From Ardenticatenaceae bacterium (GTDB lineage Bacteria; Chloroflexota; Anaerolineae; Promineifilales; Promineifilaceae), in assembly GCA_020634215.1 (NCBI GenBank), contig JACKCD010000026.1:26917-90916 (forward strand): a DNA stretch of 64,000 nt, in the 5' to 3' direction. Made by a program: the position numbers and the translations under genes. Each line of letters begins with the position of its first letter. Position 1 is the first letter of the stretch. Below are positions 51,897-60,255 of the stretch, piece by piece. Under the pieces are notes generated by a model, which made no database searches, was not told where the DNA came from, and saw nothing but the letters and a program-made list of their open reading frames with translations.

Positions 51897-53405
51897 ATGA
51901 TAAGTGTCAGAAAAATTGTCCAAGGAGATAGATCGCGGTACTGGCTGTTACTAGTTAGCCTGGTTGTAGCTGGTTGGTTAGTGCTAACCATAACCCAGGC
52001 GTTAAGAGCCTCTGAAGCGGCTCTTTTGCCACCAAACCTTAGCCAATCAACCAAAACCGTAAATAAAACTGAGGCCAGGGTGGGTACAATCCTGGAATAC
52101 CAAATAGCTGTCAAAAATACGGGCAATGAATTTGCCATTGCCAGCGTCACCGATACCTTGCCGGCCGAATTAACCTATGTGCCTAACAGCTTGATCGTCG
52201 AAAACGGTGGCAGTAACTGGGGCGCAGATGGTAATGTCATTAGCTGGCACGGTACCATTAACGACAGCGATGAAGTCAGCATTACATTCCGCGCTACCAT
52301 TTCGGATGGGGTGGCTGTTGATACCATCATTACCAATACGGCCAACATCTACCTGGATGGGCAAGAAGCCCCCGTGGCAACGCCCAGTGCCACCACCACG
52401 GTTGTCGAGGTTGTTGTCCCCGATAGACTGATGGCGTATCTGCCTATTGTTTACAAAGGCATTCCCCAGCTGCGGCTTAACCCCATTTCTCGCCCCACCA
52501 AGGATAACACTTGGACTGTCAACTGGAATAGTGCAAGCGTAAGTACCATAACGAGCTATGAGATTCAGGAAGCCAATAATGCAGAGTTTAACAACGCCAC
52601 GGTCTTTAATGTTGGGCTGACCCGCTCACGCACCTTTAGCCATTCTCGTTCGTTCAACAACGCCTATTACTATCGTGTCCGCGCCTTGATAGGCTTACAG
52701 CCAGGGCCTTGGTCAAATGTCCAGGCGGTTGCCGCCGATTATTTTGACGATTTTGTCAATGGCACATCCGGTTGGGCCATGCGCCGCACCAGTGCAGAAT
52801 CGTCGGCTGAGTGGGAGTTGGCCTATCGAACAGATGGTGTCTTGCAGTTGATTGTGAAGGACACCAATGAGTATATGTTGGCCTCTCCGCTGAGATTGAT
52901 GCCTGATTTGCCGGTGAACATTGAGACAGAGGCCAGCTTTAACGAATTTAACAACACGCCCATTTCTGACCGTCAAGCGTTTGCCATCATCTTTGGTGCA
53001 AATTGGGACGGGACGGCTTGCCCCAATGCTGACTACACCAGTTGCTTCACCAATTACTATCGGTTGCGCCTTCGCTGGCGCGATGGTACGAAGGATTTTT
53101 GGGAATATCGTCTGGATTGGGTGAAAGGCCACGATGCTTCCGATGAGCCGCTGGTTGACACGTTGATTGACTGGAACCAGATCAAGCTGGACATCAACCC
53201 CAATAGCTGGAATGAGGTAGATGTGCGTATTGAGCCGGATGGCGACATTAAAATTGCAATCCGGGACGAACGGGTTGGTCAGGTGCGCCATGATCGAATT
53301 GCGACCGAGGGTATTGGCAAATATTTTGGCCTTGAGGTGAGCGTCAAGAATACAGCTAACGCTCGGGTAAAATTCCCTTATCTTAAGATTGAAAAAATTG
53401 AATAA
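51897..53405 (+). CDS. exported DUF11-repeat surface protein
   Basis: 502 residues from the ATG at 51897 with GGAGG upstream. A membrane or signal helix lies at about 14-36 (YWLLLVSLVVAGWLVLTITQA). A DUF11/TQXA-type repeat (VGTILEYQIAVKNTGNEFAIASVTDTLPAELTYVPNSL) is at about 60-170. A fibronectin-like segment (PISRPTKDNTWTVNWNSASVS) is followed by a C-terminal jelly-roll, LamG-like beta domain (NYYRLRLRWRDGTKDFWEYRLDW). It is probably a surface adhesin or structural protein. No AACGGCCGTT copies occur in it. A strong terminator follows. Confidence 0.8.
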   Translation: MISVRKIVQGDRSRYWLLLVSLVVAGWLVLTITQALRASEAALLPPNLSQSTKTVNKTEARVGTILEYQIAVKNTGNEFAIASVTDTLPAELTYVPNSLIVENGGSNWGADGNVISWHGTINDSDEVSITFRATISDGVAVDTIITNTANIYLDGQEAPVATPSATTTVVEVVVPDRLMAYLPIVYKGIPQLRLNPISRPTKDNTWTVNWNSASVSTITSYEIQEANNAEFNNATVFNVGLTRSRTFSHSRSFNNAYYYRVRALIGLQPGPWSNVQAVAADYFDDFVNGTSGWAMRRTSAESSAEWELAYRTDGVLQLIVKDTNEYMLASPLRLMPDLPVNIETEASFNEFNNTPISDRQAFAIIFGANWDGTACPNADYTSCFTNYYRLRLRWRDGTKDFWEYRLDWVKGHDASDEPLVDTLIDWNQIKLDINPNSWNEVDVRIEPDGDIKIAIRDERVGQVRHDRIATEGIGKYFGLEVSVKNTANARVKFPYLKIEKIE

Positions 53406-53424
53406 GAAAGCATAAATGACCCAA

Positions 53425-53459
53425 AGCCCCTAGCCAAGCTGCCAGGGGCTTTTTTTTTC
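53425..53459 (+). terminator. intrinsic terminator
   Basis: AGCCCCT / AGGGGCT stem with an AGCCAAGCTGCC loop, then nine T. It follows the DUF11 gene by 20 bp. Confidence 0.92.
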
Positions 53460-53541
53460 TCTGCCCAAAAGAGGTACACTTTATCATGATTATTAACCAA
53501 AGTGGGTAATGTGCGACGTTGACCCATGAGCAGGAGGAACC

Positions 53542-54480
53542 GTGGAGCGATTGATTATTGATACTGACCCTGGCGTAGATGATGCCCAGGCGATTTTGTT
53601 GGCAACGGCTCATCCCAATGCCAAAGTTGAGGCTTTGTTGGCTGTGGGTGGGAATGTAGGGCTAGACCACACCGTGCGTAATGCGCTGACAATTGTGGAG
53701 GTGACGGGGCAAGACATTCCGGTTTACGCAGGTTGTGCTTATCCTTTGGTAATGTTTGGTGAAGATGCCTCTCATTTTCATGGACATGATGGGCTTGGTG
53801 ATATTGGGTTGGTGCCAAAGGTGCGCCAGGCGGAAAGTGAGCATGCGTCGTTGGCACTGCTGCGGATGGCGAATGATGCACCGGGTGAATATACGCTCGT
53901 AGCCATCGGCCCCTTGACCAACATTGCCGTGGCGCTGAAACTTGACCCGGAACTGCCCAATAAGTTGAAGCGGCTGGTGGTGATGGGGGGAGCGGTGACA
54001 GGGCGGGGGAATACGTCGAACCGAACGGCCGAATTTAACATCTTTGCTGACCCTGAAGCGGCGCATGTGGTGTTTGAATCGTGGGGGAAGGCGGGCAAGA
54101 TGTTGGAACTGGTGGATTGGGAAGTGACGCTGCGGAATGGGATTCCGGCTGCCCTGCTGGAGCGGTGGTTTGATATGGACACCCCGCGTGCCCGCTTTTT
54201 TAAGGCGGTTTCGGAGGGGGCGTTGGCTTTTACCAGAAAATATTACCACCAGGATATGATTTGGGCGGCAGATGCGCTGGCATTGTCGGTGGCGGTGGAG
54301 CCAGACTGCGTGCGTGAGGCGGTGGCACGGCACGTGGGGATTGGGCTTGAAGGACGGTATGAGCGAGGACAAACGGCCGTTGAATGGCGCACTAACCGTC
54401 CTACACCCCCTAATGCCTCTATCGTCATGGAAGTAGATACTGACCGTTTCCATGCCCTGATGGAAGCGGGTCTTTATTAA
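53542..54480 (+). CDS. nucleoside hydrolase (IunH family)
   Basis: 312 residues from a GTG start with CAGGAGGAA upstream. The N-terminal calcium site DTDPGVDDA (Asp8, Asp13, Asp14 region) and the second metal/ribose site NTSNRTAEFNIFADPEAA match IU-nucleoside hydrolases. The enzyme cleaves the N-glycosidic bond of ribonucleosides in purine or pyrimidine salvage. Two downstream genes (RarA-C-like, adenosine deaminase) follow on the same strand and fit a nucleoside salvage unit. Confidence 0.93.
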   Translation: MERLIIDTDPGVDDAQAILLATAHPNAKVEALLAVGGNVGLDHTVRNALTIVEVTGQDIPVYAGCAYPLVMFGEDASHFHGHDGLGDIGLVPKVRQAESEHASLALLRMANDAPGEYTLVAIGPLTNIAVALKLDPELPNKLKRLVVMGGAVTGRGNTSNRTAEFNIFADPEAAHVVFESWGKAGKMLELVDWEVTLRNGIPAALLERWFDMDTPRARFFKAVSEGALAFTRKYYHQDMIWAADALALSVAVEPDCVREAVARHVGIGLEGRYERGQTAVEWRTNRPTPPNASIVMEVDTDRFHALMEAGLY

Positions 54481-54481
54481 A

Positions 54482-54552
54482 GGCAGGGGAGCAGGAGGGC
54501 AGGGGAGCAGGGGGGATTTTGCTCCTCTGCACCCCCGCCCCTCCGCTCTCCC
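54482..54552. repeat. purine-rich word hairpin
   Basis: The word GGGGAGCAGGAGGGCA is repeated. After a short spacer comes CTCCTCTGCACCCCCGCCCCTCC, the approximate complement. It lies between the nucleoside hydrolase and the next gene. Confidence 0.6.
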
Positions 54553-54565
54553 GCAGGAGTTCTAA

Positions 54566-55138
54566 ATGTCTCTCTTACCTCCCGATCCTTGGCAAAAAGT
54601 AGTGACCGCCAACGGTTTCAAGGCCGACCATGTAATTTCGGCACTGCAAAAAGAGATTCGGCGCGGCCATGCCGAGAATGCGGCACTATTGGCATATGAA
54701 ATGGTCATTACCAGTCCGGCCTTGGAAGATTATTTGTGGCAGCGGCTGATGGTGATTTCGGTCGAAGATGTTGGCTTTGGCGAACCCAACGCCCCCGTTC
54801 TGATCAACGCTCTGGTGCAAATGCTTGGCCGCTTTGACCGCAGCGTGGGCGAACGCAAGCTGTTTGCTGTCCATGCCGTGCGCTATTTGTGCGGCTGCCA
54901 GAAAGACCGTTCCAGCGATGAAATGGTGAATTGGTTGATTCATGGAGTGGGAAATGGCAGCCTGCGCCCCACCATTCCCGATTATGCCCTGGATATGCAC
55001 ACCGGCGACGGACAGGCTATGGGGCGCGGCCGGCAGCACTTTTGGCAAGAAGGGGCGCAAATTGCCCCCGAACTGCCTAACCGGGATACGACCTATTTGC
55101 AAAAAATCATGGCGTTGTTGGAAAGTGGGGAACTGTAA
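54566..55138 (+). CDS. stand-alone RarA/MgsA C-terminal-like domain protein
   Basis: 190 residues with CAGGAG upstream. HVISALQKEIRRGHAENAALLAYEMV, then WQRLMVISVEDVGFGEPNAP, resemble the replication-factor-C-like C-terminal domain of the RarA AAA+ recombination ATPase (SALxKSxRGSDxxAALYWLARM..ASEDVG). No P-loop ATPase is present, so only the oligomerisation domain is encoded. It lies between nucleoside hydrolase and adenosine deaminase genes. Its role in such a unit is unclear. Confidence 0.75.
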   Translation: MSLLPPDPWQKVVTANGFKADHVISALQKEIRRGHAENAALLAYEMVITSPALEDYLWQRLMVISVEDVGFGEPNAPVLINALVQMLGRFDRSVGERKLFAVHAVRYLCGCQKDRSSDEMVNWLIHGVGNGSLRPTIPDYALDMHTGDGQAMGRGRQHFWQEGAQIAPELPNRDTTYLQKIMALLESGEL

Positions 55139-55165
55139 GCTGTATCGAGTCGTGCAAGTGGCAAG

Positions 55166-55211
55166 TTGCAGGTGGCAAGTCTTGTCTGCCAACAAGACTT
55201 GCCACCTGCAA
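55166..55211. repeat. 20-bp perfect inverted repeat
   Basis: Arms TTGCAGGTGGCAAGTCTTGT and its exact complement with a 6-nt loop. Flanking partial copies of the word GGCAAGTTGCA and TACTTGCAAC extend the structure. It sits between the RarA-like and adenosine deaminase genes, both on the plus strand. Confidence 0.85.
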
Positions 55212-55254
55212 CCTGCTACTTGCAACCGCCAAAGCAGCCTATGAGCGTGATAAT

Positions 55255-56250
55255 ATGTCGAATATAGACCCCAAATTCCCCCTGATTGATTTGCACCGCC
55301 ATCTGGATGGCAGCGTGCGGCTGACGACGATCTTGGATTTAGGGCGGCAGCATGGTTTGCCTTTGCCGGGGTGGACAGTTGAGGATTTACGGCCGTTTGT
55401 TCAAGTTTCCGAACCCCAACCCGGCTTGCTTGCTTTCTTTGAGAAGTTCAAGTGGCAGACGGGTGTGCTGGTGGATGGAGCCGCTTGCTATCGGGTGGCG
55501 TATGAAAATGTGGAGGATGCCAAGAACGAGGGCATTGACTACATTGAACTCCGATTTAGTCCGTGGTTTATGGCCGAGGCTAATGGGTTGAACCCGGCCG
55601 CCGTGGTCGAGGCAGTCGTGGCGGGGGTGCAGGCGGGGGTGCGCGATTTTGGTGTGGCGGCCAAGCTCATTGGCATCATCAGCCGCACCTATGGGCCGGA
55701 AATTGGGCAGCAAGAGTTGGCGGCACTGTTGACCCAGCGTGACCACATCGTGGCGCTGGATTTGGCGGGGGATGAAATTAACTTCCCTGGCGAGCTGTTT
55801 GTAGACCATTTCCGCCAAGCGCGGGATGCTGGTTGGCAGGTGACGGTTCATGCGGGGGAGGCAACGGGACCTGAAAGCATTTGGCAGGCGATGCGAGATC
55901 TGGGGGCGACGCGGATTGGGCACGGGATGCGGGCGGTGGAGGATCCGCTGCTGCTGGATTATTTGGCGGTGCACGGAATTGGGCTGGAGGTGAATCTGAC
56001 GAGCAATGTGCAAACAAGCGTCGTGCCGGATTATGCCAGCCATCCGCTGCGGCAACTGCTGGAACACGGGGTGAAGGCGACGATTAATACCGATGATCCG
56101 GGTATCAGTGCTATTGATTTGCCGCATGAGTACGACGTGGCGGCTCCCCAGGCGGGATTGTCGCGGGCGCAAATTCGCCAATGCCAGCGTAATGCGCTGG
56201 ACGTGGCTTTTTTGTCGGAGGTGGAGCGGGCGAAGATCAGTAAACGGTAA
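55255..56250 (+). CDS. add: adenosine deaminase
   Basis: 331 residues. Zinc and catalytic motifs of the adenosine/AMP deaminase fold are in order: DLHRHLDGSVR (His pair), HAGEATGPE (His and catalytic Glu), RIGHGMRA, and NTDDPGIS (Asp pair). It converts adenosine to inosine. There is no clear ribosome site; the start at 55255 follows a hairpin. Its last codons and stop lie inside the inverted repeat at 56247-56300. It ends a probable nucleoside salvage unit with the hydrolase at 53542. Confidence 0.94.
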   Translation: MSNIDPKFPLIDLHRHLDGSVRLTTILDLGRQHGLPLPGWTVEDLRPFVQVSEPQPGLLAFFEKFKWQTGVLVDGAACYRVAYENVEDAKNEGIDYIELRFSPWFMAEANGLNPAAVVEAVVAGVQAGVRDFGVAAKLIGIISRTYGPEIGQQELAALLTQRDHIVALDLAGDEINFPGELFVDHFRQARDAGWQVTVHAGEATGPESIWQAMRDLGATRIGHGMRAVEDPLLLDYLAVHGIGLEVNLTSNVQTSVVPDYASHPLRQLLEHGVKATINTDDPGISAIDLPHEYDVAAPQAGLSRAQIRQCQRNALDVAFLSEVERAKISKR

Positions 56251-56300
56251 TCAGTAAACGGTAATCGGTAATCAGTTACCGATTACCGTTTACTGATTAC
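56247..56300. repeat. 25-bp perfect inverted repeat supplying both stop codons
   Basis: The left arm starts GTAATCAGTAAACGGTAATC and the right arm is its exact complement; loop TCAG. The stop codon of adenosine deaminase (56248-56250) is in the left arm and that of the convergent gene (56297-56299) in the right arm. Confidence 0.9.
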
Positions 56301-57325
56301 TCTTCTTCATCATCGCGCTGCTTGTTGGACAAATATTCCAGCAGATACCGCTTGAGAAACATTTCCTGACGTGGGTTGTCAATGTCGAGCAGCATGTATT
56401 GTGCCCATTCGGGGAATTGGCTGGTGTCTATGTTGCCGCTTTCTAGGAGATCGAGGTAGCGCCAGTCTACGGGGCTGTCAGTTGGGGGTGGTTCGGTGGA
56501 GGGTAGGGTGTTGAGAACGGCCGTTATTTCCCCTAGCAAATCCTCTGGCAGCGCATTCGGCAGGGCAAAGTCGGCCGGCAAATTGGTTGGGTCGGGCGGC
56601 ATGTGGTCGTGAAGCGGTTCAGCGTCGGCCAATTTTGGGTCAATGTCAGCCATCATGCGACGGTATAAACGGCCGTTTGCCTCTCGCACCGGGGGAACCC
56701 ACGGAATCCGCTGCTGGTTATCACGCCACCAGCGCACCTCTGCCCACAGCCGCCGCGCCAGCAGATCATCGGGAAATTTTGCCAGCAGATCTTCCAGAAC
56801 CTCCACACTTTCAGCAAAAAAGCCCTGGTCAGCATACAGCTCTGCCACCCACAGCATCGCCAGTGCCGAGTCACTGGTGCGCCCAATTGCCGCCTGAAAA
56901 ATCAGCCAGGCTATTTCGCTCCCCTTTGTTTGTCCCAGCAAATAATCCTGCAAAAGCTGTCCCTTCCCCTCTTCCAACATCTCGGCCACGTCATCTGGCC
57001 GCACCTTCACCCCCTCATACTCCCGGTGCTGACCCGGCCAGCGGCTCATAGTGCGAAACGAGAATGCCAGCCGCCGCCGTTGCTGCCAGGGGCGGTCGTC
57101 CCATTCATCAATCAGCCGCCGCAGTGCCTTGAGGTTCTCACGGATGATGTCGGGGTTGCAAAAGGCGCGGTAAATGAGATGAGCGGCGGCGGCATGATCG
57201 GGAAACTCAGCCAAAATGTCAAAGCAGAGTGCCGCCGCGTCTGGCTGCCCCATGTATGCTTCAGCCAGTAATGCAGCTTTAGCTTGCATTTGCTGAATGT
57301 GTGGCGGGTAATTTGGTGCTTGCAT
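56297..57325 (-). CDS. hypothetical TPR-like helical protein
   Basis: 342 residues. The first 200 are helical repeats of TPR type (AALLAEAYMGQPDAAALCFDILAEFPDHAAAAHLIYRA, LWVAELYADQGFFAESVEVLEDLLAKFPDDLLARRLW). The C-terminal third is Pro/Asp-rich. There is no signal peptide. It is probably a protein-protein scaffold, with no family that I can name. It converges with adenosine deaminase through the shared hairpin. Confidence 0.75.
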   Translation of the reverse strand: MQAPNYPPHIQQMQAKAALLAEAYMGQPDAAALCFDILAEFPDHAAAAHLIYRAFCNPDIIRENLKALRRLIDEWDDRPWQQRRRLAFSFRTMSRWPGQHREYEGVKVRPDDVAEMLEEGKGQLLQDYLLGQTKGSEIAWLIFQAAIGRTSDSALAMLWVAELYADQGFFAESVEVLEDLLAKFPDDLLARRLWAEVRWWRDNQQRIPWVPPVREANGRLYRRMMADIDPKLADAEPLHDHMPPDPTNLPADFALPNALPEDLLGEITAVLNTLPSTEPPPTDSPVDWRYLDLLESGNIDTSQFPEWAQYMLLDIDNPRQEMFLKRYLLEYLSNKQRDDEEE

Positions 57326-57442
57326 ATTTAAACCGTAGTATAATTGTCAAAGTTTTGTAGAGTAATTGTAGATAATCTTCGACGATTAGCTATCTTACTG
57401 TAACATGGCGCAACGTTTCAACCATTTTGGAGGTCAATTCTC

Positions 57443-58657
57443 TTGGAACGCAATAAGTTAATCACCATTTTTGCCATTGTTTTTGTCGATCTGCTTGGCT
57501 TTAGCATTTTGATACCGTTAATTCCCTTTTATGCCAAGCTCTTTGCCGCCAGTGACACCGTTGTTGGGCTGCTGGTCGCTTCATATGCCGCCGCACAGTT
57601 TGTCGGTGCCCCTATTTTGGGCCGTTGGTCTGATGTGTACGGTCGCCGGCCGATTTTGCTCATCAGCATTTTGGGCACAGTGGCGGGTTTTATTATTTTG
57701 GGGGTTGCTAACTCTTTGTGGCTGTTGTTTGCCAGCCGCGTTCTGGACGGGTTGACGGGCGGCAACATTTCCGTGGCCCAGGCTTATATCACCGATGTGA
57801 CGGATGAGCAGAACCGGGCGCGTGGATTGGGGATGATTGGCGCAGCGTTTGGTTTAGGATTTATCATTGGGCCAGCACTGGGTGGGCTGTTAAGTGCTTG
57901 GGGGGCAACGTTTGCTGGAGGGCTTAATTGGGAGTTTGCCTTACCGGCGTTTGTGGCGGCAAGTTTGGCGGCGTTCAACTGGCTGGGTGTGTTTTTGTGG
58001 CTGCCGGAGTCGTTGACGGTTGAGGAACGGGCAGCAAACCGGCAGCGTGGTGGTGCAAAGCGTGGTTTTAGCTTTCGGACGTTGCGGGAGGTGTTACAAC
58101 GGCCGTTTATCGGGTCTCTGCTTACCGTGCGCTTTTTTTACTCCTTAGCCTTTGGCCTATTTCAAACCATCTTCCCTCTCTACGCCCTGAACCGCCTGGG
58201 TTTGGAAGCCGCACAAACAGCCTATGTGTTAACCTATGTTGGGGTTCTGGTGGTGCTGGTACAGGGTGTCTTTATTGGGCGGCTGACAGCGCGTTATGAT
58301 GAGCGACGCTTGCTTTTTTATTCCACAGTCCTCATGACCATTTCGCTGTTGGGCTGGGCTTTTGCCCCCTCACTGCTAGTGCTGCTGGTGGTACTCATTC
58401 CGCTGGCACTGGCTGGCGGCATTTTCAACACCGTCATCAATTCAGCATTAACAAAGGCTGTAACGCGAGAAGAGGTGGGCGGGATGCTGGGGTTATCGGC
58501 GGCGCTGGAAAGCTTGACCAGGGTCATTGCTCCGTCATCGGGTGGCGTGCTGATTCAACTGCTAGGAACGGCCGCTCCTGGGGCAGTGGGTGCCATCATA
58601 ACGGCCGTTCTTATTCCCTACACTTGGCGTACACTCATGCCTCGTACAGCAGCGTGA
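57443..58657 (+). CDS. MFS drug:H+ antiporter (TetA-like)
   Basis: 404 residues from a TTG start with GGAGG upstream. Twelve predicted membrane spans. The motif A loop GRWSDVYGRRPILLI between spans 2 and 3, and the repeat in the second half (FIGRLTARYDERRLLFYS), identify the DHA1/TetA-like group. It exports small drugs. The exact specificity is unknown. Followed by an AT-rich gap of 240 bp with an extended -10 promoter. Confidence 0.9.
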   Translation: MERNKLITIFAIVFVDLLGFSILIPLIPFYAKLFAASDTVVGLLVASYAAAQFVGAPILGRWSDVYGRRPILLISILGTVAGFIILGVANSLWLLFASRVLDGLTGGNISVAQAYITDVTDEQNRARGLGMIGAAFGLGFIIGPALGGLLSAWGATFAGGLNWEFALPAFVAASLAAFNWLGVFLWLPESLTVEERAANRQRGGAKRGFSFRTLREVLQRPFIGSLLTVRFFYSLAFGLFQTIFPLYALNRLGLEAAQTAYVLTYVGVLVVLVQGVFIGRLTARYDERRLLFYSTVLMTISLLGWAFAPSLLVLLVVLIPLALAGGIFNTVINSALTKAVTREEVGGMLGLSAALESLTRVIAPSSGGVLIQLLGTAAPGAVGAIITAVLIPYTWRTLMPRTAA

Positions 58658-58828
58658 CTGTGCTGCTTGTTGCAACGTTAGAAACCTTGGCCGCGATTAA
58701 ATCTGACTGCCAATAAAGCCGCAAAGGCACCGGAACAACGCCTTATCTTTGCGTAAGTTTCCAAGCATCTGTCTGAAAGTTGTTTGTGAACCCAATTTTC
58801 ACGGGTTTTTCACGAGTTGACGACTTCC

Positions 58829-58837
58829 TGCTATAAT
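58829..58837 (+). promoter_or_regulatory. extended -10 promoter of the fasciclin gene
   Basis: TGCTATAAT. A good -35 is not seen at the usual spacing; an extended -10 can work without it. It is 60 bp ahead of the start codon. Confidence 0.5.
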
Positions 58838-58898
58838 TAGCAAAGTTTTACAGGCAGTTACAGTAGTTGGAACAGGTTGCTGCGAAGGAGTTTTGGCG

Positions 58899-59960
58899 TT
58901 GTACAATAAGTTGTACAGTAAAGAGGTGTGTAAATACCTGTTTGTTGGGCTGCTGTTTTTGGCAGCGTGTGGCGGCACGCCAGAAGTGATCCCCACGCCA
59001 ATACCTTCGCCTGTGCCCACAGAAACCCCAAAACCTACTGAAGCCCCCACCTCCACTGCGGCTCCAGAGCCAACGGCGACCCTGTCCGCGACGGCGACCC
59101 TGGGGGTGGTGCCAACTGCGACGCAGAATTTGCCCAGCGTAGCGCAAATTTTGGCTGATAACGGCCGTTTCTCTACCTTCAAAACCGCCTTTGAGCAAGC
59201 TAATCTGGATGAAGCACTGGGCGACCCCGGCCCATTCACCCTCTTTGTGCCCACCAACGATGCCTTTGCCAAGCTGCCACCGGGGCTGTTTGATGCCTTT
59301 CGCGCTGACCCCAAAGGGGATTTATCTGATTTGGTGTTGGGGCATGTGGTCAATGACAATCTGGCCTTGACGGCTTTGATGGGGTTAACGGCCGTTACCA
59401 CCGCCCAAGGAGATCGCATTAGCATACAGCAGAACGCCGATGGCTCTTTGAGGCTGAATGGTTCTGTGGCTGTTGTTGGTGAGCCACTGCTGGCTCGGAA
59501 TGGCATTGTCTATGTGGTTGATGCCGTACTGCTGCCAGACATAGCCGATTTGCTACTCATGCTGCCGCAGTTTACGCTGTTGACCGAAGCATTAGACGCG
59601 GCCGGCATGATGCAGCAGCTTCATGAAAGCGGTCCCTTTACCCTGTTTGCCCCCACAGACGATGCGCTGGCTGCCTTGCCGCAGGAGATGCGCCAGCAGT
59701 TGCTGCAAACGGCCGATGCGGACAGCGCCAGCTTCTTACGCAACCACCTGGTGGGGCAACAGTTGTTTCCCACGCTGATCGATGCTGGTACGGTGCCGAC
59801 ACTGGGTGATACAGATATTGTGGTAACGCTTGCCGATGGGTTGGTTCACCTCAACGACACTGCTCAGTTGACCAATGTGGTGTTGCAAGCTGCCAATGGC
59901 ACGATTTTTGCCATTGATGGATTGCTGACGGTGCCGACTACTCTAGCTTCCGATTCATAA
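58899..59960 (+). CDS. lipoprotein with two fasciclin (FAS1) domains
   Basis: 353 residues. The TTG at 58899 is chosen because GAAGGAG is eight bases upstream; the TTG at 58893 is too close. Signal peptide and lipobox: VGLLFLAACGG. A Pro/Thr-rich stalk follows. The first FAS1 domain is at about 75-205 (FTLFVPTNDAFAKLPPGLF, LVLGHVVNDNLALTAL) and the second from about 210 to the end (GPFTLFAPTDDALAALPQEM, LRNHLVGQQLFPTLI). FAS1 domains mediate cell adhesion. The gene is followed by a palindrome-rich gap. Confidence 0.92.
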   Translation: MYNKLYSKEVCKYLFVGLLFLAACGGTPEVIPTPIPSPVPTETPKPTEAPTSTAAPEPTATLSATATLGVVPTATQNLPSVAQILADNGRFSTFKTAFEQANLDEALGDPGPFTLFVPTNDAFAKLPPGLFDAFRADPKGDLSDLVLGHVVNDNLALTALMGLTAVTTAQGDRISIQQNADGSLRLNGSVAVVGEPLLARNGIVYVVDAVLLPDIADLLLMLPQFTLLTEALDAAGMMQQLHESGPFTLFAPTDDALAALPQEMRQQLLQTADADSASFLRNHLVGQQLFPTLIDAGTVPTLGDTDIVVTLADGLVHLNDTAQLTNVVLQAANGTIFAIDGLLTVPTTLASDS

Positions 59961-60113
59961 CGCTGTTGGTACAAACGGCCGTTTTTCCCACCTTTCACCC
60001 CTATAAATAGATGCTGGCTGTTGCTATTGATGGTTATAAACGGCCGTTTGCTGCCGAAAAAAAGACCTCAACCAAAATTTGGTTTCTCCAATTTTGTGCT
60101 TGAGCCGCAAATG

Positions 60114-60140
60114 TAGACAAAAATACAAATTTGATATAAT
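60114..60140 (+). promoter_or_regulatory. hppA promoter
   Basis: TAGACA (60114) and TATAAT (60135) with 15-bp spacing, slightly short. An A-rich upstream stretch could help. Transcription would begin near 60147. Confidence 0.55.
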
Positions 60141-60169
60141 CCGAGATTCTGGCTCACTGGACACAAGAT

Positions 60170-60210
60170 ATCGCAGGTTGGCAAAAAGCTGTCGGCTCTG
60201 CGATTTTTTT
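60170..60210 (+). terminator. terminator-like hairpin inside the hppA leader
   Basis: ATCGCAG / CTGCGAT stem enclosing a smaller AGCTGTCGGCT element, followed by seven T. It lies between the promoter and the hppA start, so it can act only as an attenuator or be read through. Confidence 0.6.
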
Positions 60211-60255
60211 ATGCCACGGTGCTATATCATTTGAACATCAAAAGGAATGTGGTTT

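Larger units (their letters stand above)
59961..60255. other. control region of hppA with two intergenic palindromes
   Basis: No gene. It holds AACGGCCGTT at 59974-59983 and 60039-60048, promoter-like boxes at 60114-60140 and a terminator-like leader hairpin at 60170-60210. Confidence 0.7.

Noticed and set aside
60140..60255. Fluoride riboswitch before hppA
   Set aside because: The leader lacks the conserved fluoride-aptamer blocks as I know them.
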